This document shows, in pieces, positions 8,966 through 22,112 of a stretch of 64,000 nt of DNA (position 1 is its first letter; each line of letters begins with the position of its first letter). Origin of the DNA: Nocardia brasiliensis IFM 10847 (GTDB lineage: Bacteria > Actinomycetota > Actinomycetes > Mycobacteriales > Mycobacteriaceae). The notes beneath the pieces are model-generated. The model was not told where the DNA came from. It saw nothing but the letters and a program-made list of their open reading frames with translations, and did not search any database. Location: the NCBI RefSeq assembly GCF_000710915.1, contig NZ_BAUA01000009.1, forward strand, positions 1-64,000. The letters run 5' to 3'. Position numbers and translations under genes: made by a program.

Positions 8966-9742
8966 TCACCGTCCGGACAATTCGTCGCCCAGTTCCGGAA
9001 TATCCCGCTCCAGATACCGCGCGATGAATCGGCCTACGAGATCCGCAGCCGCTTGACCAGGAAGTATCCGGGCATCGGCAACCCGCTCGGCGAGCTCGTT
9101 CCGATCCGCCACAGTGCGCCCGGACTGCCGGAACGCCTGCCACGCGGTCCGCTCGAAGGTGTCGGCGAATCGACGGGCGATGCGGTCGCAATCCCCCTGC
9201 AACCGCTCGACCTCATCGAGCGCCTGCACCGGCGTCGCGCCCGCCGAGCACAGCTGCTCGACGATCCGGAGCAGCGGACGGTCGGCCACTCGATAGGTGG
9301 CGGCGTCGAGCGGCTCATACAGACCGGCCGCGACCACCCGGGCGAAGCCGTTCGGCACGTCCCGATACAGGTCGGCGAGTTCGGTTGCGGCAATTAATGT
9401 TTCGTCGACGTCGGCGGTCGGCGCCGCCGGATCGGGCAGCGCGGCGGGCACGCCCGGGTGCGCGTGCGGCTCCTGATCCGGCACCCCGAGCACGTCGCCG
9501 AGATCGTCCCCGCGATCCCAGGCTTCGAGCAGTTCTCGGATGCCGTTCAGCTTGATCCCGCGATCCAGCAACCTGCCGATGGTGCGCACCCGGTTGAGGT
9601 GCTCGTCGCCGTAGAACCCGGTCCGCCCCTTCACCTGCGGCGGCGGCAGCACGCCCCGCTCGTGATAGACGCGCAGACTCCGCACGGTTGTCCCCGCCTC
9701 GCGCGCCAGCTCGTCGATAGTGAACTCGGTATCCGCTGCCAT
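8966..9742 (-). CDS. MerR-family transcriptional regulator
   Basis: 258 residues. The first ~75 are a MerR winged helix: FTIDELAREAG is the recognition helix-turn-helix, VRSLRVYHERG the wing, then FYGDEHLNRV. The rest is an effector/dimerisation region without the cysteines of metal-sensing MerR proteins, so the ligand is more likely organic. The ATG is preceded by GAGGT. It is divergent from ansP across a 281-bp gap that carries a palindrome 22 bp from its start and an operator-like element near ansP. It may control itself, ansP or the toxin operon downstream; the sequence does not decide. Confidence 0.9.
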   Translation of the reverse strand: MAADTEFTIDELAREAGTTVRSLRVYHERGVLPPPQVKGRTGFYGDEHLNRVRTIGRLLDRGIKLNGIRELLEAWDRGDDLGDVLGVPDQEPHAHPGVPAALPDPAAPTADVDETLIAATELADLYRDVPNGFARVVAAGLYEPLDAATYRVADRPLLRIVEQLCSAGATPVQALDEVERLQGDCDRIARRFADTFERTAWQAFRQSGRTVADRNELAERVADARILPGQAAADLVGRFIARYLERDIPELGDELSGR

Positions 9743-9763
9743 ACCTCAAGGAAACCACACCGA

Positions 9764-9775
9764 AACAAGCTTGTT
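9764..9775. promoter_or_regulatory. Palindrome AACAAGCTTGTT upstream of MerR
   Basis: A perfect 12-bp palindrome ending 22 bp before the MerR start codon, flanked by further A/T symmetry (GAAACAAGCTTGTTCA). MerR proteins bind palindromes within long promoter spacers, so an autoregulatory site is the simplest reading. Confidence 0.5.
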
Positions 9776-9964
9776 CACCGACCTGAGGTGCGACGCCTCA
9801 CCCACACCGCCCCCTGAGCGACCCCGGCGGGGCCCGTCCGGCCGACCCGGATACACCGTCGCAACCTCCGCGATAACGCTTGCCGCGCAACGGTTTGCCA
9901 CCCGATTGCCGAATATGAAGATTTCATTTCATGAGATGACAACTGGCCGCAGCTATTGAACGTG

Positions 9965-9978
9965 CCGTTATCTAGCGG
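9965..9978. promoter_or_regulatory. Operator-like site CCGTT-N4-AGCGG upstream of ansP
   Basis: Lies 46 bp before the ansP ATG, inside a wider imperfect palindrome (9961-9982; 16 of 22 positions symmetric). It repeats the site at 8910-8923. The position fits a repressor site over the ansP promoter. Confidence 0.45.
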
Positions 9979-10023
9979 TACGTTACTCAGCGATATGACA
10001 GCCGTCACAGGGAAGGCAACCCC

Positions 10024-14018
<3,995 letters not shown>

Positions 14019-14074
14019 TGCCGCCGAGCACCCCGCGGCCCGCCCGAGGCGCCGGCCCGGCATGATCAACGGCT

Positions 14075-14518
14075 GTGCGAGTCCTGCTGCAACGAGTCCG
14101 CTCCGCCGAGGTGACCGTCGACGACGAGGTGGTCGGCCGGATCCAGCCGGCCGCGACCGGTGCGCCGCACGGCTTGGTCGCGCTGGTCGGCGTCACCCAC
14201 GGCGATACCGAGGCGGCCGCGAAAGCACTCGCCGACAAGGTGTGGCGGTTGCGCATCCTCGACGGCGAGCGCTCGGCCGCCGACCTGAGCGCCCCGATTC
14301 TGGTGGTCAGTCAATTCACGCTCTATGCCGACACCGCCAAGGGGCGTAGACCGTCCTGGAACGCGGCCGCACCGGGAGCCGTCGCCGAACCGCTTGTCCA
14401 CACGTTCGCGCAGGCCCTGCGCGAACTCGGCGCTACCGTGGCGACCGGACGGTTCGGCGCGCACATGCGGATCGAACTGGTCAACGACGGACCGGTCACC
14501 CTGTTGCTCGAGGCGTGA
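14075..14518 (+). CDS. dtd: D-aminoacyl-tRNA deacylase
   Basis: 147 residues, full family length. It begins [13 protein letters not shown], has the active-site SQFTLYAD segment (residues ~75-82) and the C-terminal [10 protein letters not shown] with the cis Gly-Pro motif that selects D-aminoacyl-tRNA. It hydrolyses D-amino acids, and glycine mischarged on tRNA-Ala, from tRNA. The start is GTG. An overlapping upstream ATG in another frame (14062) gives no family match. It lies 56 bp after pknG on the same strand. Confidence 0.95.
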   Translation: MRVLLQRVRSAEVTVDDEVVGRIQPAATGAPHGLVALVGVTHGDTEAAAKALADKVWRLRILDGERSAADLSAPILVVSQFTLYADTAKGRRPSWNAAAPGAVAEPLVHTFAQALRELGATVATGRFGAHMRIELVNDGPVTLLLEA

Positions 14519-14762
14519 CCCTCGGCGCCGCTCACCGGCCCTGAAGACGACGAATACCGCAAAGCCGTCAGCACTTTCGCGCACCGACCAGCGCACCTCG
14601 GCCACCCGGGCGGCTGCGTCCGGTGCCGGAATCCGGTGGCGAACAAGGACATGAGGAGCCAGAACGCCGCAGGCCTGGACAACCTGGTGCGCCCGGCCGA
14701 CAACCGTGACAGACTCGTGCACGAATGATGAGTGGCTCGATGCCGCCGGTTAGCGGAGGATC

Positions 14763-16286
14763 ATGCTGGAAACGAGGGGCTCGATGGATCTGGGCGCGTT
14801 GGAGCGTCAGGTCGCCGCGGATCGCTATGCGGCGCTCGATCGTTCGATCGAGGCGGATCTTCGGCTCGCGACCTCGCTGAGTGAACTCGCGAAAGGCTTT
14901 ATCGCCACCAAGACCGACGGGTCGGTCCGCGACCGGACCCGAGACGCCCTCGCGCCCGCCGAGGAGGCGGTCGGCATCCGGCTGCGGTTGCTCGCCACCG
15001 GGCAGGTGTTGAATGCTCGCCTCGCCGGCGAGCTGAACGAGGCGCTGCGCGCGGTCGAATTGGCGGCCCGGCACAGCGGCCGTCGTGAGCTGGCGACCAC
15101 CACCATTCGGCGCGCCTGCGACGCCTACCGGCAACTGGCCCGGATCCATCCGGAAGTCGCCGGGCTCTGCGCCGACGGCCTGTCGAAATGCGGTGTCTGG
15201 CTGGGCCGTCTCGACCAGGACGCCGCCGTGGCGGCGACCGGGGAGGCGGCGCGCATCCGCAGCGCGCTGGCGGCGGCGAATCCGGAGCTGTCCGGTAAGT
15301 ACCTGGCCAGCTTGAGCACCCTGCTGCGCACGCTGATGGTCGGCCGGTCGCGCAAGCAGGCCCTGTCGATGTACCGCGAGCGCTATTCCGCGTTCACTTC
15401 GACGAACATGTCGATCCGCTTGCGCGCGTGTGGGATTCAAGACCTCGACCTGACCCCGAAGTCGTACAAGGCGCTCACCGAGCTCGGTTGCCGCACCCTG
15501 GAGCAGGCGGGGCGGCTGACCCAGCAACAGATCCTGTTCAAGTCCTCGGGCGATCTGTCCACCGTCGAAGAACTCAACTGGAAGCTGGCACTGGTCGGCC
15601 TGCGCCCGCTGCTGCCCGGCGCGGAGCCCGATCCGCCGTCGATGCCGGTGCAGATCGGCACCAGCTTCGGCGCGCTGAGCGTGTACTGCCCGACCCCTGA
15701 CGCGATCGCCCAGATCCGGGCGGCGATCATCGGCGCGTACGCGACCGATGACGCCTATCCGCTGGATCGGGCCAGCTACTTCGGTGAACGCGACGAACAC
15801 GTGAAAACCACCGACGCCGAGATGAACACGGCGGACAAGCTCGGTGACGACATCGTGCTGATCGACCAGCCCTACGGTGGCTGGGTCACTGTGATGAGCC
15901 TGCACTGGGAACTGACACCGGTCGCGAAACATCCACTGGCGATGCGACTTTCCCAGGATTGGCCGGTCGCCGCGATCACCGTGACCGAACACATCGCCTA
16001 CGAGCTGTGCTGGTACGAGCACGGCGTCGCCACCCAGTACGCCGCGCTCGGCCGCCCCGCCGGACAGGAGCCACTGGACAAGCCGCTCGCGCCGCTGGAC
16101 TTCAAGATGCTGGCGGAACTGAACGCCGACCGGGCGACGGAGACCAAGCTGCGCGCCGCGTTCGGCAACACCCAGATGTTCGCCAACCTCACCTACCTGC
16201 CCTCCAGCGGGCTGCGGCAGATCAGCGCGACCACGCCGCTGGCCGAACACGGCGACCGCGCCCTGTTCTTCCGCACAACCCCCTGA
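14763..16286 (+). CDS. Unknown protein with TPR-like N-terminus and RNA-polymerase alpha-CTD-like domain
   Basis: 507 residues; the ATG has GGAGG 4 nt upstream. Residues ~1-215 are helical and Ala-rich, resembling tetratricopeptide repeats (ATTTIRRACDAYRQLA, EAARIRSALAAANPEL). Residues ~225-290 align without gaps over 53 positions to the C-terminal domain of bacterial RNA polymerase alpha: LDLTPKSYKAL, then TLEQAGRLT, then LALVGLRPL, matching LELTVRSANCL, YIGDLVQRT and LASRGLSL. Key UP-element contacts are changed: Lys replaces both Arg265 and Asn268, and the GKKS loop is lost. Residues ~300-507 are a separate unrecognised mixed domain (YGGWVTVMS, TYLPSSGLRQ). No signal peptide or membrane helix is seen. 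The function is unknown. Confidence 0.75.
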   Translation: MLETRGSMDLGALERQVAADRYAALDRSIEADLRLATSLSELAKGFIATKTDGSVRDRTRDALAPAEEAVGIRLRLLATGQVLNARLAGELNEALRAVELAARHSGRRELATTTIRRACDAYRQLARIHPEVAGLCADGLSKCGVWLGRLDQDAAVAATGEAARIRSALAAANPELSGKYLASLSTLLRTLMVGRSRKQALSMYRERYSAFTSTNMSIRLRACGIQDLDLTPKSYKALTELGCRTLEQAGRLTQQQILFKSSGDLSTVEELNWKLALVGLRPLLPGAEPDPPSMPVQIGTSFGALSVYCPTPDAIAQIRAAIIGAYATDDAYPLDRASYFGERDEHVKTTDAEMNTADKLGDDIVLIDQPYGGWVTVMSLHWELTPVAKHPLAMRLSQDWPVAAITVTEHIAYELCWYEHGVATQYAALGRPAGQEPLDKPLAPLDFKMLAELNADRATETKLRAAFGNTQMFANLTYLPSSGLRQISATTPLAEHGDRALFFRTTP

Positions 16287-16297
16287 CCGGGGGTTGT
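16275..16297 (+). terminator. Hairpin overlapping the stop codon
   Basis: 9-bp perfect stem ACAACCCCC / GGGGGTTGT (16275-16283, 16289-16297). The 5-nt loop TGACC contains the TGA stop of the preceding gene. There is no U-tract, as is common in actinobacteria. Confidence 0.65.
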
Positions 16298-16500
16298 TCA
16301 GCCCACTGGATGAGCGGAAAACACCAGGTAAACGTCATCGCGGCGAACTTAACGAGAACTAATTGAACGCAACAGTTACCGCCGTCCCTCGGGGTGCTTC
16401 ACTGAGATCACGCCAGAACGGTGTCCCAGGTCACTCCCAGTGCCTATGGCGTATCGGCTCCGGCGGCTTCACCAGACAACGATGCTAGTCGAGGCTCCCC

Positions 16501-16959
16501 ATGGACCAAGTGGCGTTGGCGGAAACTCCTGCCGCCCGATGCGCCTATTACCGCCACACCTGCGACCTCCCCGCCGGATTTCATCCGGAGATCGGCCGGA
16601 TCACCGTCCGGGCCGGTTTCGTCGGCGCCATCACGATGCCTGCCGCGCTGGGTAAACAGGTACACGACGATCTGATACGCCATCGAAATCCATTGGGCCC
16701 GATCATCTCTCATGTTCGATCCAAACGCTGGACGTTTCTGATCCGTCCCGACCTGCCCGACGACGTCCGTTTGTTCGCCGAACTGTTCCGGCTCAACGTG
16801 TCCATCGTGCCGATCGGCGGTGAGATCGCGCTCCCCTCCCCCGGTTACCCCGGTACCGGTTATCGCGAGTGGATTGTGGCTCCGGAGAACACCTTTCGTC
16901 CCTCCGGTGTCTCGATCGTCAATACCGTACGCTCCTGCCGGAACATGGGGTCCCGATGA
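16501..16959 (+). CDS. Conserved actinobacterial protein of unknown function
   Basis: 152 residues, a soluble mixed alpha/beta sequence. Notable segments are CAYYRHTC at residues ~14-21, AITMPAALG, LGPIISHVRS, WTFLIRPDLPDD and GGEIALPSPG. I recognise this style of small protein from Nocardia, Rhodococcus and Streptomyces genomes but cannot assign an activity. The ATG has GAGG 7 nt upstream. The stop overlaps the next ATG (ATGA), so translation of the two is coupled. A 214-bp gap before it starts with a terminator-like hairpin, so this gene probably begins a new transcript. Confidence 0.7.
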   Translation: MDQVALAETPAARCAYYRHTCDLPAGFHPEIGRITVRAGFVGAITMPAALGKQVHDDLIRHRNPLGPIISHVRSKRWTFLIRPDLPDDVRLFAELFRLNVSIVPIGGEIALPSPGYPGTGYREWIVAPENTFRPSGVSIVNTVRSCRNMGSR

Positions 16960-17384
16960 CGACGGGCCAGCTCCCCGCCAAACATCAAGTGCTGCAGGCC
17001 TGCCGGGGTGATCATCCGGAAGACAACCCGCTGCTGCGGTGCGCGCACGAGCTGACCACCCTGCACGAGCGGCGGATCAGCGCCGATCGCCAGTCCGCGG
17101 ACGAAATCGACGCGCTGCGTGCGAGTTTGGTGCGCGACATCGATCGCTGGATCACGGTCCAGTTGCCGCCCGCGCACGGCGCCGCCCATGTGCACACCGA
17201 AACGGTCGGCGCGGTGATCGATCGGCTCGCCCAGTTCACCGCCAACGCCTACGCCGCACTGGCGAGCGCGTCGGAGTGGGACCTGTGGGATGCCTGGCAG
17301 CGGTTGGCCGAACTGGCCGTCGGCTACGACGACCTGGCCGCCGAGGTCTGCGCCGGCGTACGACGGCTGCCGGGCGCGTCGTAA
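16956..17384 (+). CDS. DUF4254-like small helical protein
   Basis: 142 residues from the ATG that overlaps the previous stop by 4 nt; the frame is open further upstream, but coupling favours this start. Mostly helical, with NPLLRCAHELTTLHERRI, then a conserved EIDALRASLVRDIDRWI helix, then LWDAWQRLAEL. This resembles DUF4254 proteins, which have no established function. The assignment is from memory of the family pattern and is moderate. It is translationally coupled with the 152-residue protein, suggesting they act together. Confidence 0.65.
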   Translation: MTTGQLPAKHQVLQACRGDHPEDNPLLRCAHELTTLHERRISADRQSADEIDALRASLVRDIDRWITVQLPPAHGAAHVHTETVGAVIDRLAQFTANAYAALASASEWDLWDAWQRLAELAVGYDDLAAEVCAGVRRLPGAS

Positions 17385-17425
17385 ATGTCCCCGCGCGCCC
17401 GCCGCACGGATCTATGGTTGGGCGC

Positions 17426-18217
17426 ATGGGGAATACGACTGATCGAGAAACGGACAAACGTGCCCTGCGTGCCCGGCGCGCATCCTCTTTTGGTACCCAC
17501 GCGGCAGCCTATGCCGAACACCGGCCCGACTACCCGCTCGCGGCGGTCCAGTGGGCTTTGAAACCCGTTCCGACGGTGCCCGCGCCGGTCGTCCTCGACC
17601 TCGGCGCGGGTACCGGCAAACTCACCGAGGGCCTGCTGGCCGCGGGCGCCACCGTGATCGCCGTCGAACCCGACGACGGCATGCGCGTCGAGTTGATGCG
17701 TCGGCTACCCGGCGTGCGGGCGTATGAGGGTACGGCCGAGGCGATTCCGCTGGCGACCGGATCCGTCGACGCGATCGTGGCCGGGCAGGCGTTTCACTGG
17801 TTCGATCAGGACCGAGCTTTCCCCGAGTTCGCCAGGGTGCTGCGCCGCGGCGGCGTTTTCGCGGCCCTGTGGAACACCGACGACAAACGCGTCGGCTGGG
17901 TCGCCGGTCTCGCGGACGTCACCCGGACCGACGCCTCCACCACGGCGGTGGAACCCGGCGATTCGGCGCTGCCCGCGCATCCCCTGTTCGAAGACTTCGT
18001 GAGCGCCGAATTCCCGCATTCCCAGCGCCGGACCGCCGAGACGCTGGCCGCCACCATCGGTACCCATTCGCACACGCTGGTGGTGTCGGCGCAGCAGCGG
18101 GCCGAGGTGCTCGGCCGGATCGTCGACTATCTGCGCAGCAGACCGGAGACGGCCGAGGGTGAATTCGACCTTCCCCTGATCACTTTGGTGCTGCGCGCCC
18201 GGCTACGCGGCAACTGA
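17426..18217 (+). CDS. Class I SAM-dependent methyltransferase
   Basis: 263 residues (GTGs or an ATG 12 nt upstream are alternative starts). It has motif I VLDLGAGTGKL (SAM-binding glycine loop), an acidic residue after VIAVEP (motif II), AEAIPLATGSVDAIVAGQAFHWF (motif III region, UbiE/COQ5-like) and RVLRRGGVFAALWN (motif IV). It belongs to the Methyltransf_11 type that methylates small molecules; the substrate cannot be told. It begins 42 nt after the DUF4254-like gene and is followed by a strong hairpin. Confidence 0.85.
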   Translation: MGNTTDRETDKRALRARRASSFGTHAAAYAEHRPDYPLAAVQWALKPVPTVPAPVVLDLGAGTGKLTEGLLAAGATVIAVEPDDGMRVELMRRLPGVRAYEGTAEAIPLATGSVDAIVAGQAFHWFDQDRAFPEFARVLRRGGVFAALWNTDDKRVGWVAGLADVTRTDASTTAVEPGDSALPAHPLFEDFVSAEFPHSQRRTAETLAATIGTHSHTLVVSAQQRAEVLGRIVDYLRSRPETAEGEFDLPLITLVLRARLRGN

Positions 18218-18238
18218 CCCGCGACACTGCGACGACCT

Positions 18239-18275
18239 GTCTTGCCCGAACCTGTTGCGCCGGATCGGGCAAGAC
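18239..18275 (+). terminator. Hairpin after the methyltransferase gene
   Basis: Perfect 11-bp arms GTCTTGCCCGA / TCGGGCAAGAC (18239-18249, 18265-18275) with a 15-nt loop, 22 nt past the stop. No U-tract. Confidence 0.7.
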
Positions 18276-18738
18276 GGGATGTCCGTCGTTGCCTGCGGCG
18301 GCCCGGCATTACCTGCCCCGGCCGAATCCGCATGCCAGCGGCCCTTTCCGGATGCGCCGAGGCTTCGGTGTTTCGTGGGCATCGGCCCCAACTACGTGGT
18401 GCGCCAAGCAGATTCGAGTAGTTCCCTACTCACGTGCCACCGTCCATCCCGGACATACGCTGACAGCATCGTTCGACACACCGAGGAATCAGGACCGACT
18501 GTCGACCTGATTCACCGCCGGGCAGCGTCGCCCGGACCACCACGTCACGGCCAGGCGCAGTAGGCGCAAGGAACGACGTCACCGATCCAGCGCGGCAGCT
18601 GGGTAGCGTCCAGATCCAGCGACAACAAACGTGTCGCCGGATCGCGCGACGTAATCATCCGGACCTCGAGTCCGGTGTCGGTGCGATCGCGTCCTCGCCA
18701 CGCGAGACTGGGGAACCGTGCATACCCGCCGCAGGCAC
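18276..18738. other. Convergent intergenic region, no supported gene
   Basis: About 460 bp between the methyltransferase (plus) and map (minus). Frames here are short and overlap. The only suggestive stretch is a minus-strand tail near 18545-18670 ending DVVPCAYCAWP with a CxxC, possibly the remnant of a small protein. It has no good start. Confidence 0.4.
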
Positions 18739-18757
18739 GGCTCGATCGGATCGAGCC
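18739..18757 (-). terminator. Palindromic hairpin after map
   Basis: GGCTCGATC-G-GATCGAGCC, a perfect 9-bp inverted repeat (about a 7-bp stem with a 5-nt loop when folded), 16 nt past the map stop. Probable end of the secY-adk-map transcript. Confidence 0.5.
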
Positions 18758-18773
18758 CGGAAACGTTGCCCGA

Positions 18774-19571
18774 TTACTCCGGGCGGAGGGTGAGAATGCG
18801 GGGACCGTCCTCGGTGACCGCGACCGTGTGCTCCCAGTGCGCGGCACGCGACCCGTCGATGGTGACAACGGTCCAATCGTCTCCGAGTACCTGGGTCTGT
18901 GTAGTGCCGAGGGTCAGCATGGGCTCGATCGCGAGCACCGAGCCGACCACGAGCTTCGGGCCCTTACCCGGGGCGCCCTCGTTGGCGAGGAACGGATCGA
19001 GATGCATCTCCCGGCCGATGGCGTGCCCACCGTAGCCGTCGACGATGCCGTAGGCGCGACCGTGTTTCTGCTCCGCCGCGCGGGTGCCGAGTTCGATGGC
19101 GTGCGAGACGTCGGTGAGACGGTTGCCCGGCAGCATGGCCTCGATGCCCGCCTCCATGGACAACTTGGTGGCCTCGCTGAGCAGCCGGTCGGCCTCGATG
19201 ATGGTGCCGACGCCAAACGTCCACGCCGAATCGCCGTGCCAGCCGTCGAGGATGGCGCCGCAGTCGATGGAAACCAGGTCGCCCTCGGACAGGATCTCTT
19301 CCGCGGTCGGAATCCCGTGCACCACACGGTCGTTCACCGACGCGCAGATGGATCCGGGGAAGCCGTGGTAGCCCTTGAAGGACGGCACGGCGCCCGCGTC
19401 ACGGATCACCTGCTCGGCCACGTCGTCGAGTTCGAGAGTGGAGACACCGGGCTTGGCGGCCGCGCGCACGGCAACCAGGGCGCGACCGACGATCGCACCG
19501 GCAGCCGCCATGGCGTCCAGCTCACCTGCCGTGCGGAACGGCACTACCTTCTTCTTGCGATTGAAGACCAC
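18774..19571 (-). CDS. map: Methionine aminopeptidase, type I
   Basis: 265 residues, GTG start. It removes N-terminal methionine from nascent proteins. The dinuclear metal ligands are visible in order: Asp in [20 protein letters not shown] (two aspartates), His in the GIGREMH-like segment [11 protein letters not shown], Glu in LAIEPML and the last Glu in [12 protein letters not shown]. Position after adk and secY matches mycobacterial mapA. It lies 50 nt downstream of adk in the same direction. Confidence 0.96.
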   Translation of the reverse strand: MVFNRKKKVVPFRTAGELDAMAAAGAIVGRALVAVRAAAKPGVSTLELDDVAEQVIRDAGAVPSFKGYHGFPGSICASVNDRVVHGIPTAEEILSEGDLVSIDCGAILDGWHGDSAWTFGVGTIIEADRLLSEATKLSMEAGIEAMLPGNRLTDVSHAIELGTRAAEQKHGRAYGIVDGYGGHAIGREMHLDPFLANEGAPGKGPKLVVGSVLAIEPMLTLGTTQTQVLGDDWTVVTIDGSRAAHWEHTVAVTEDGPRILTLRPE

Positions 19572-19621
19572 GCGGCCTCAGCGCTCCATCGTGCGCGGCA
19601 ACAGTGCCCCGGCGTCGGTCA

Positions 19622-20167
19622 TCAATGGCCCAGGGCCCGCAGTGCGCGCGCGTTGACCTCGTCGACCTCGCCGACGCCGTCCACCGAGACGACCAGACCG
19701 TCGTAGTGCTCCAGCAGCGGCTCGGTCTCCTCGCGGTACACCCGCAGCCGGTTGCGGATCACGCCTTCGTTGTCGTCGGCGCGACCACGCGAGAGCATGC
19801 GCGCGACCACCGTGTCCTCGGGCACCACGAAACACAGCACCGCGTCGAGCTTGGTGTCCATGTCCTTGAGGATCTTCTCCAGCGCGTCGGCCTGGTCGAC
19901 CGTGCGCGGGTAGCCGTCCAGCACAAAGCCGTTCACGGCGTCGGGCTCGTTCACCCGGGCCTCGACCATGCGGTTGGTGACATCGCTGGGCACGAGATCG
20001 CCCGCGTCCATGTACTTCTGCGCTTCGCGACCCAGCGGGGTCTGCTGGCTGATGTTCGCGCGGAACAGGTCTCCAGTGGAGATGTGCGGGACGCCCAGCT
20101 TTTCCGACAGCAGGACGGCCTGGGTGCCCTTGCCGGCACCAGGCGGACCGAGGAGTACAACTCTCAC
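19622..20167 (-). CDS. adk: Adenylate kinase
   Basis: 181 residues, the short (lidless) form usual in mycobacteria and Nocardia. The P-loop is [10 protein letters not shown] at residues 7-16. NMP-binding STGDLFR and DGYPRT follow, with R residues of the phosphoryl-transfer site in [16 protein letters not shown]. It interconverts 2 ADP with ATP and AMP. The GTG start overlaps the secY stop (GTGA), indicating translational coupling. Confidence 0.97.
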   Translation of the reverse strand: MRVVLLGPPGAGKGTQAVLLSEKLGVPHISTGDLFRANISQQTPLGREAQKYMDAGDLVPSDVTNRMVEARVNEPDAVNGFVLDGYPRTVDQADALEKILKDMDTKLDAVLCFVVPEDTVVARMLSRGRADDNEGVIRNRLRVYREETEPLLEHYDGLVVSVDGVGEVDEVNARALRALGH

Positions 20168-21486
20168 TTGAGGAACCCTTCGTAATTTCGATTCATCAGC
20201 TGGCTTTCGATCTGCTTCACGGTGTCCAGACCGACGCTCACCATGATCAGCACCGCGGTGCCGCCGAACGGGAGGTTCTGGGTGTTAGCGGATGCGCCGA
20301 TATCCAGGAACAGGTTCGGCAGCACGGCAACGAGACCGAGGTAGATCGAGCCGGGGAGGGTGATACGGCTCAGGACGAAATTGAGGTAGTCGGCGGTGGG
20401 CTTACCCGGGCGATACCCCGGAATGAAGCCACCGAACTTCTTCATCTCGTCCGCGCGTTCCTCCGGGTTGAAGGTGATCGCGACATAGAAGTAGGTGAAG
20501 AACACGATCAGACCGAAGTAGATCGCGATGTAGACCGGGTTGCCCGGAGACACCAGGTACTTGTTGATGATGTCCTGCCACCAACTCGGATCCGGGTTGT
20601 TGCGCGCGGAGGTCAGCTGAGCCACCAGGTTGGGCAGATACAGCAGCGAGGACGCGAAGATCACCGGGATGACACCGGCCTGATTGACCTTCAACGGCAG
20701 GTAGGTAGAGGAGCCACCATACATCTTGCGGCCGACCACGCGCTTGGCGTACTGCACCGGGATCCGGCGCTGGCCCTGCTCGACGAAGATGACGGCGACG
20801 ATGATCGCGAACGCCGCGACACACACCAGGCCGAACACCAGTCCGCCGCGGCTGTCCAGGATGGACTTGCCCTCGGTCGGGATGCGGGCCGCGATGCCGG
20901 CGAAGATCAGCAGCGACATGCCGTTGCCGATGCCGCGCTCGGTGATCTGCTCGCCGAACCACATGACCAGTGCCGCACCGGCGGTCATCACCAGCACGAT
21001 GATGATCATCGCGAAGATGCCGTTGTCGGCGATGATGTCTTTCTGGCAGCCCTGCAGCAGCTGACCGCGCGACGCGAGCGCGACCAGACCGGTGGCCTGC
21101 AGAATGGCCAGGGCGATGGACAGATACCGGGTGTACTGCGTCATCTTGGTCTGGCCGGACTGGCCTTCCTTGCGCAGTTCCTCGAACCGCGGGATGACGA
21201 CGGTCAGCAGCTGGATGATGATGCTCGCGGTGATGTACGGCATGATGCCGATCGCGAACACCGAAAGCTGCAGTAGCGCACCACCGGAGAACAGGTTGAT
21301 CAGCTGGTAGATACCGGCGTCTTCACCGCCGGACACCTGCTTGACGCACTCCTGGACGGCCTTGTAGTCGACACCGGGGGACGGCAGCGCGGCACCCAAC
21401 CGGTACAGCGCGATCAACCCCAGCGTGAAGAGAATCTTCCGCCGTAAGTCCGGAGTCCGGAAGGCCGATACGAAGGCGGAAAGCAC
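20164..21486 (-). CDS. secY: Protein translocase subunit SecY
   Basis: 440 residues with ten predicted membrane helices. It is the channel of the Sec translocon, partner of SecE and SecG. The N-terminus ([17 protein letters not shown]) and plug-region helix 2a sequence match the family, and the cytosolic loop [15 protein letters not shown] is the SecA/ribosome contact. The GTG start has AGGAGG 5 nt upstream. It is separated from rplO by a perfect hairpin, so secY-adk-map probably has its own promoter in the 120 bp before it. Confidence 0.97.
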   Translation of the reverse strand: MLSAFVSAFRTPDLRRKILFTLGLIALYRLGAALPSPGVDYKAVQECVKQVSGGEDAGIYQLINLFSGGALLQLSVFAIGIMPYITASIIIQLLTVVIPRFEELRKEGQSGQTKMTQYTRYLSIALAILQATGLVALASRGQLLQGCQKDIIADNGIFAMIIIVLVMTAGAALVMWFGEQITERGIGNGMSLLIFAGIAARIPTEGKSILDSRGGLVFGLVCVAAFAIIVAVIFVEQGQRRIPVQYAKRVVGRKMYGGSSTYLPLKVNQAGVIPVIFASSLLYLPNLVAQLTSARNNPDPSWWQDIINKYLVSPGNPVYIAIYFGLIVFFTYFYVAITFNPEERADEMKKFGGFIPGYRPGKPTADYLNFVLSRITLPGSIYLGLVAVLPNLFLDIGASANTQNLPFGGTAVLIMVSVGLDTVKQIESQLMNRNYEGFLK

Positions 21487-21610
21487 AGATCCTCCTGGCG
21501 AACGACATGGTCAGGACATGGTCATTTCAAGCAATACCCCATCGCCGACGAATCGGCATGTGGGGACGCTGAAAACCATGGCGAGGCTTGGCAGACAACT
21601 ATTGAACTCT

Positions 21611-21654
21611 AACAGTGGCACCGGACGAGCTCTCACTCGTCCGGTGCCACTGTT
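21611..21654 (-). terminator. 19-bp perfect stem terminator between rplO and secY
   Basis: Arms at 21611-21629 and 21636-21654 pair perfectly over 19 bp, with a 6-nt loop, 14 nt past the rplO stop. In the minus direction it is followed by a weakly T-rich stretch. It divides the spc ribosomal genes from secY-adk-map. Confidence 0.9.
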
Positions 21655-21667
21655 TGTCAGAGTACCG

Positions 21668-22111
21668 TCAGCCCAGCTCGGTGACAGTGCCACCGGCCGC
21701 GGTGATCTTTTCCTTCGCCGCGCCGGTGACCTTGTCGACGGTCACCTGGACCGCGACGCCGATCTCGCCGTCGCCGAGGACCTTCACCAACTGGTTCTTG
21801 CGAACCGCGCCGGCCGCGACGAGCTCGGCCTTACCGATCTCGCCACCCTCGGGGAACAGCTTGGCGATAGCGCCGACGTTCACGACCTGGTATTCCGTGC
21901 GGAACCGGTTCGTGAAGCCCTTGAGCTTGGGCAGCCGCATGTGCAGCGGCATCTGCCCACCCTCGAAGGCGGCCGGAACGTTCTTGCGAGCCTTGGTGCC
22001 CTTGGTACCGCGGCCCGCGGTCTTACCCTTGGAACCCTCACCACGGCCGACCCGAGTCTTCTCGGTCTTGGCACCGGGCGCGGGACGCAGGTGATGCAAC
22101 TTGATGGTCAT
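21668..22111 (-). CDS. rplO: 50S ribosomal protein L15
   Basis: 147 residues from ATG ([13 protein letters not shown]); an in-frame start 15 nt upstream would run into rpmD and is not needed. The Gly/Lys-rich N-terminal extension that threads into 23S rRNA is present ([17 protein letters not shown]). The ATG is 1 nt past the rpmD stop. Last gene of the spc-type ribosomal unit before the strong hairpin. Confidence 0.98.
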   Translation of the reverse strand: MTIKLHHLRPAPGAKTEKTRVGRGEGSKGKTAGRGTKGTKARKNVPAAFEGGQMPLHMRLPKLKGFTNRFRTEYQVVNVGAIAKLFPEGGEIGKAELVAAGAVRKNQLVKVLGDGEIGVAVQVTVDKVTGAAKEKITAAGGTVTELG

Positions 22112-22112
22112 G

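Noticed and set aside
8665..9027. Possible 120-residue gene between WXG100-like and MerR genes
   Set aside because: Overlaps the inverted repeats and the MerR 3' end, lacks a ribosome site and looks non-coding.
18545..18868. Possible small minus-strand gene ending VVPCAYCAWP
   Set aside because: Overlaps the map 3' end and has no credible start; kept only as a possible remnant.
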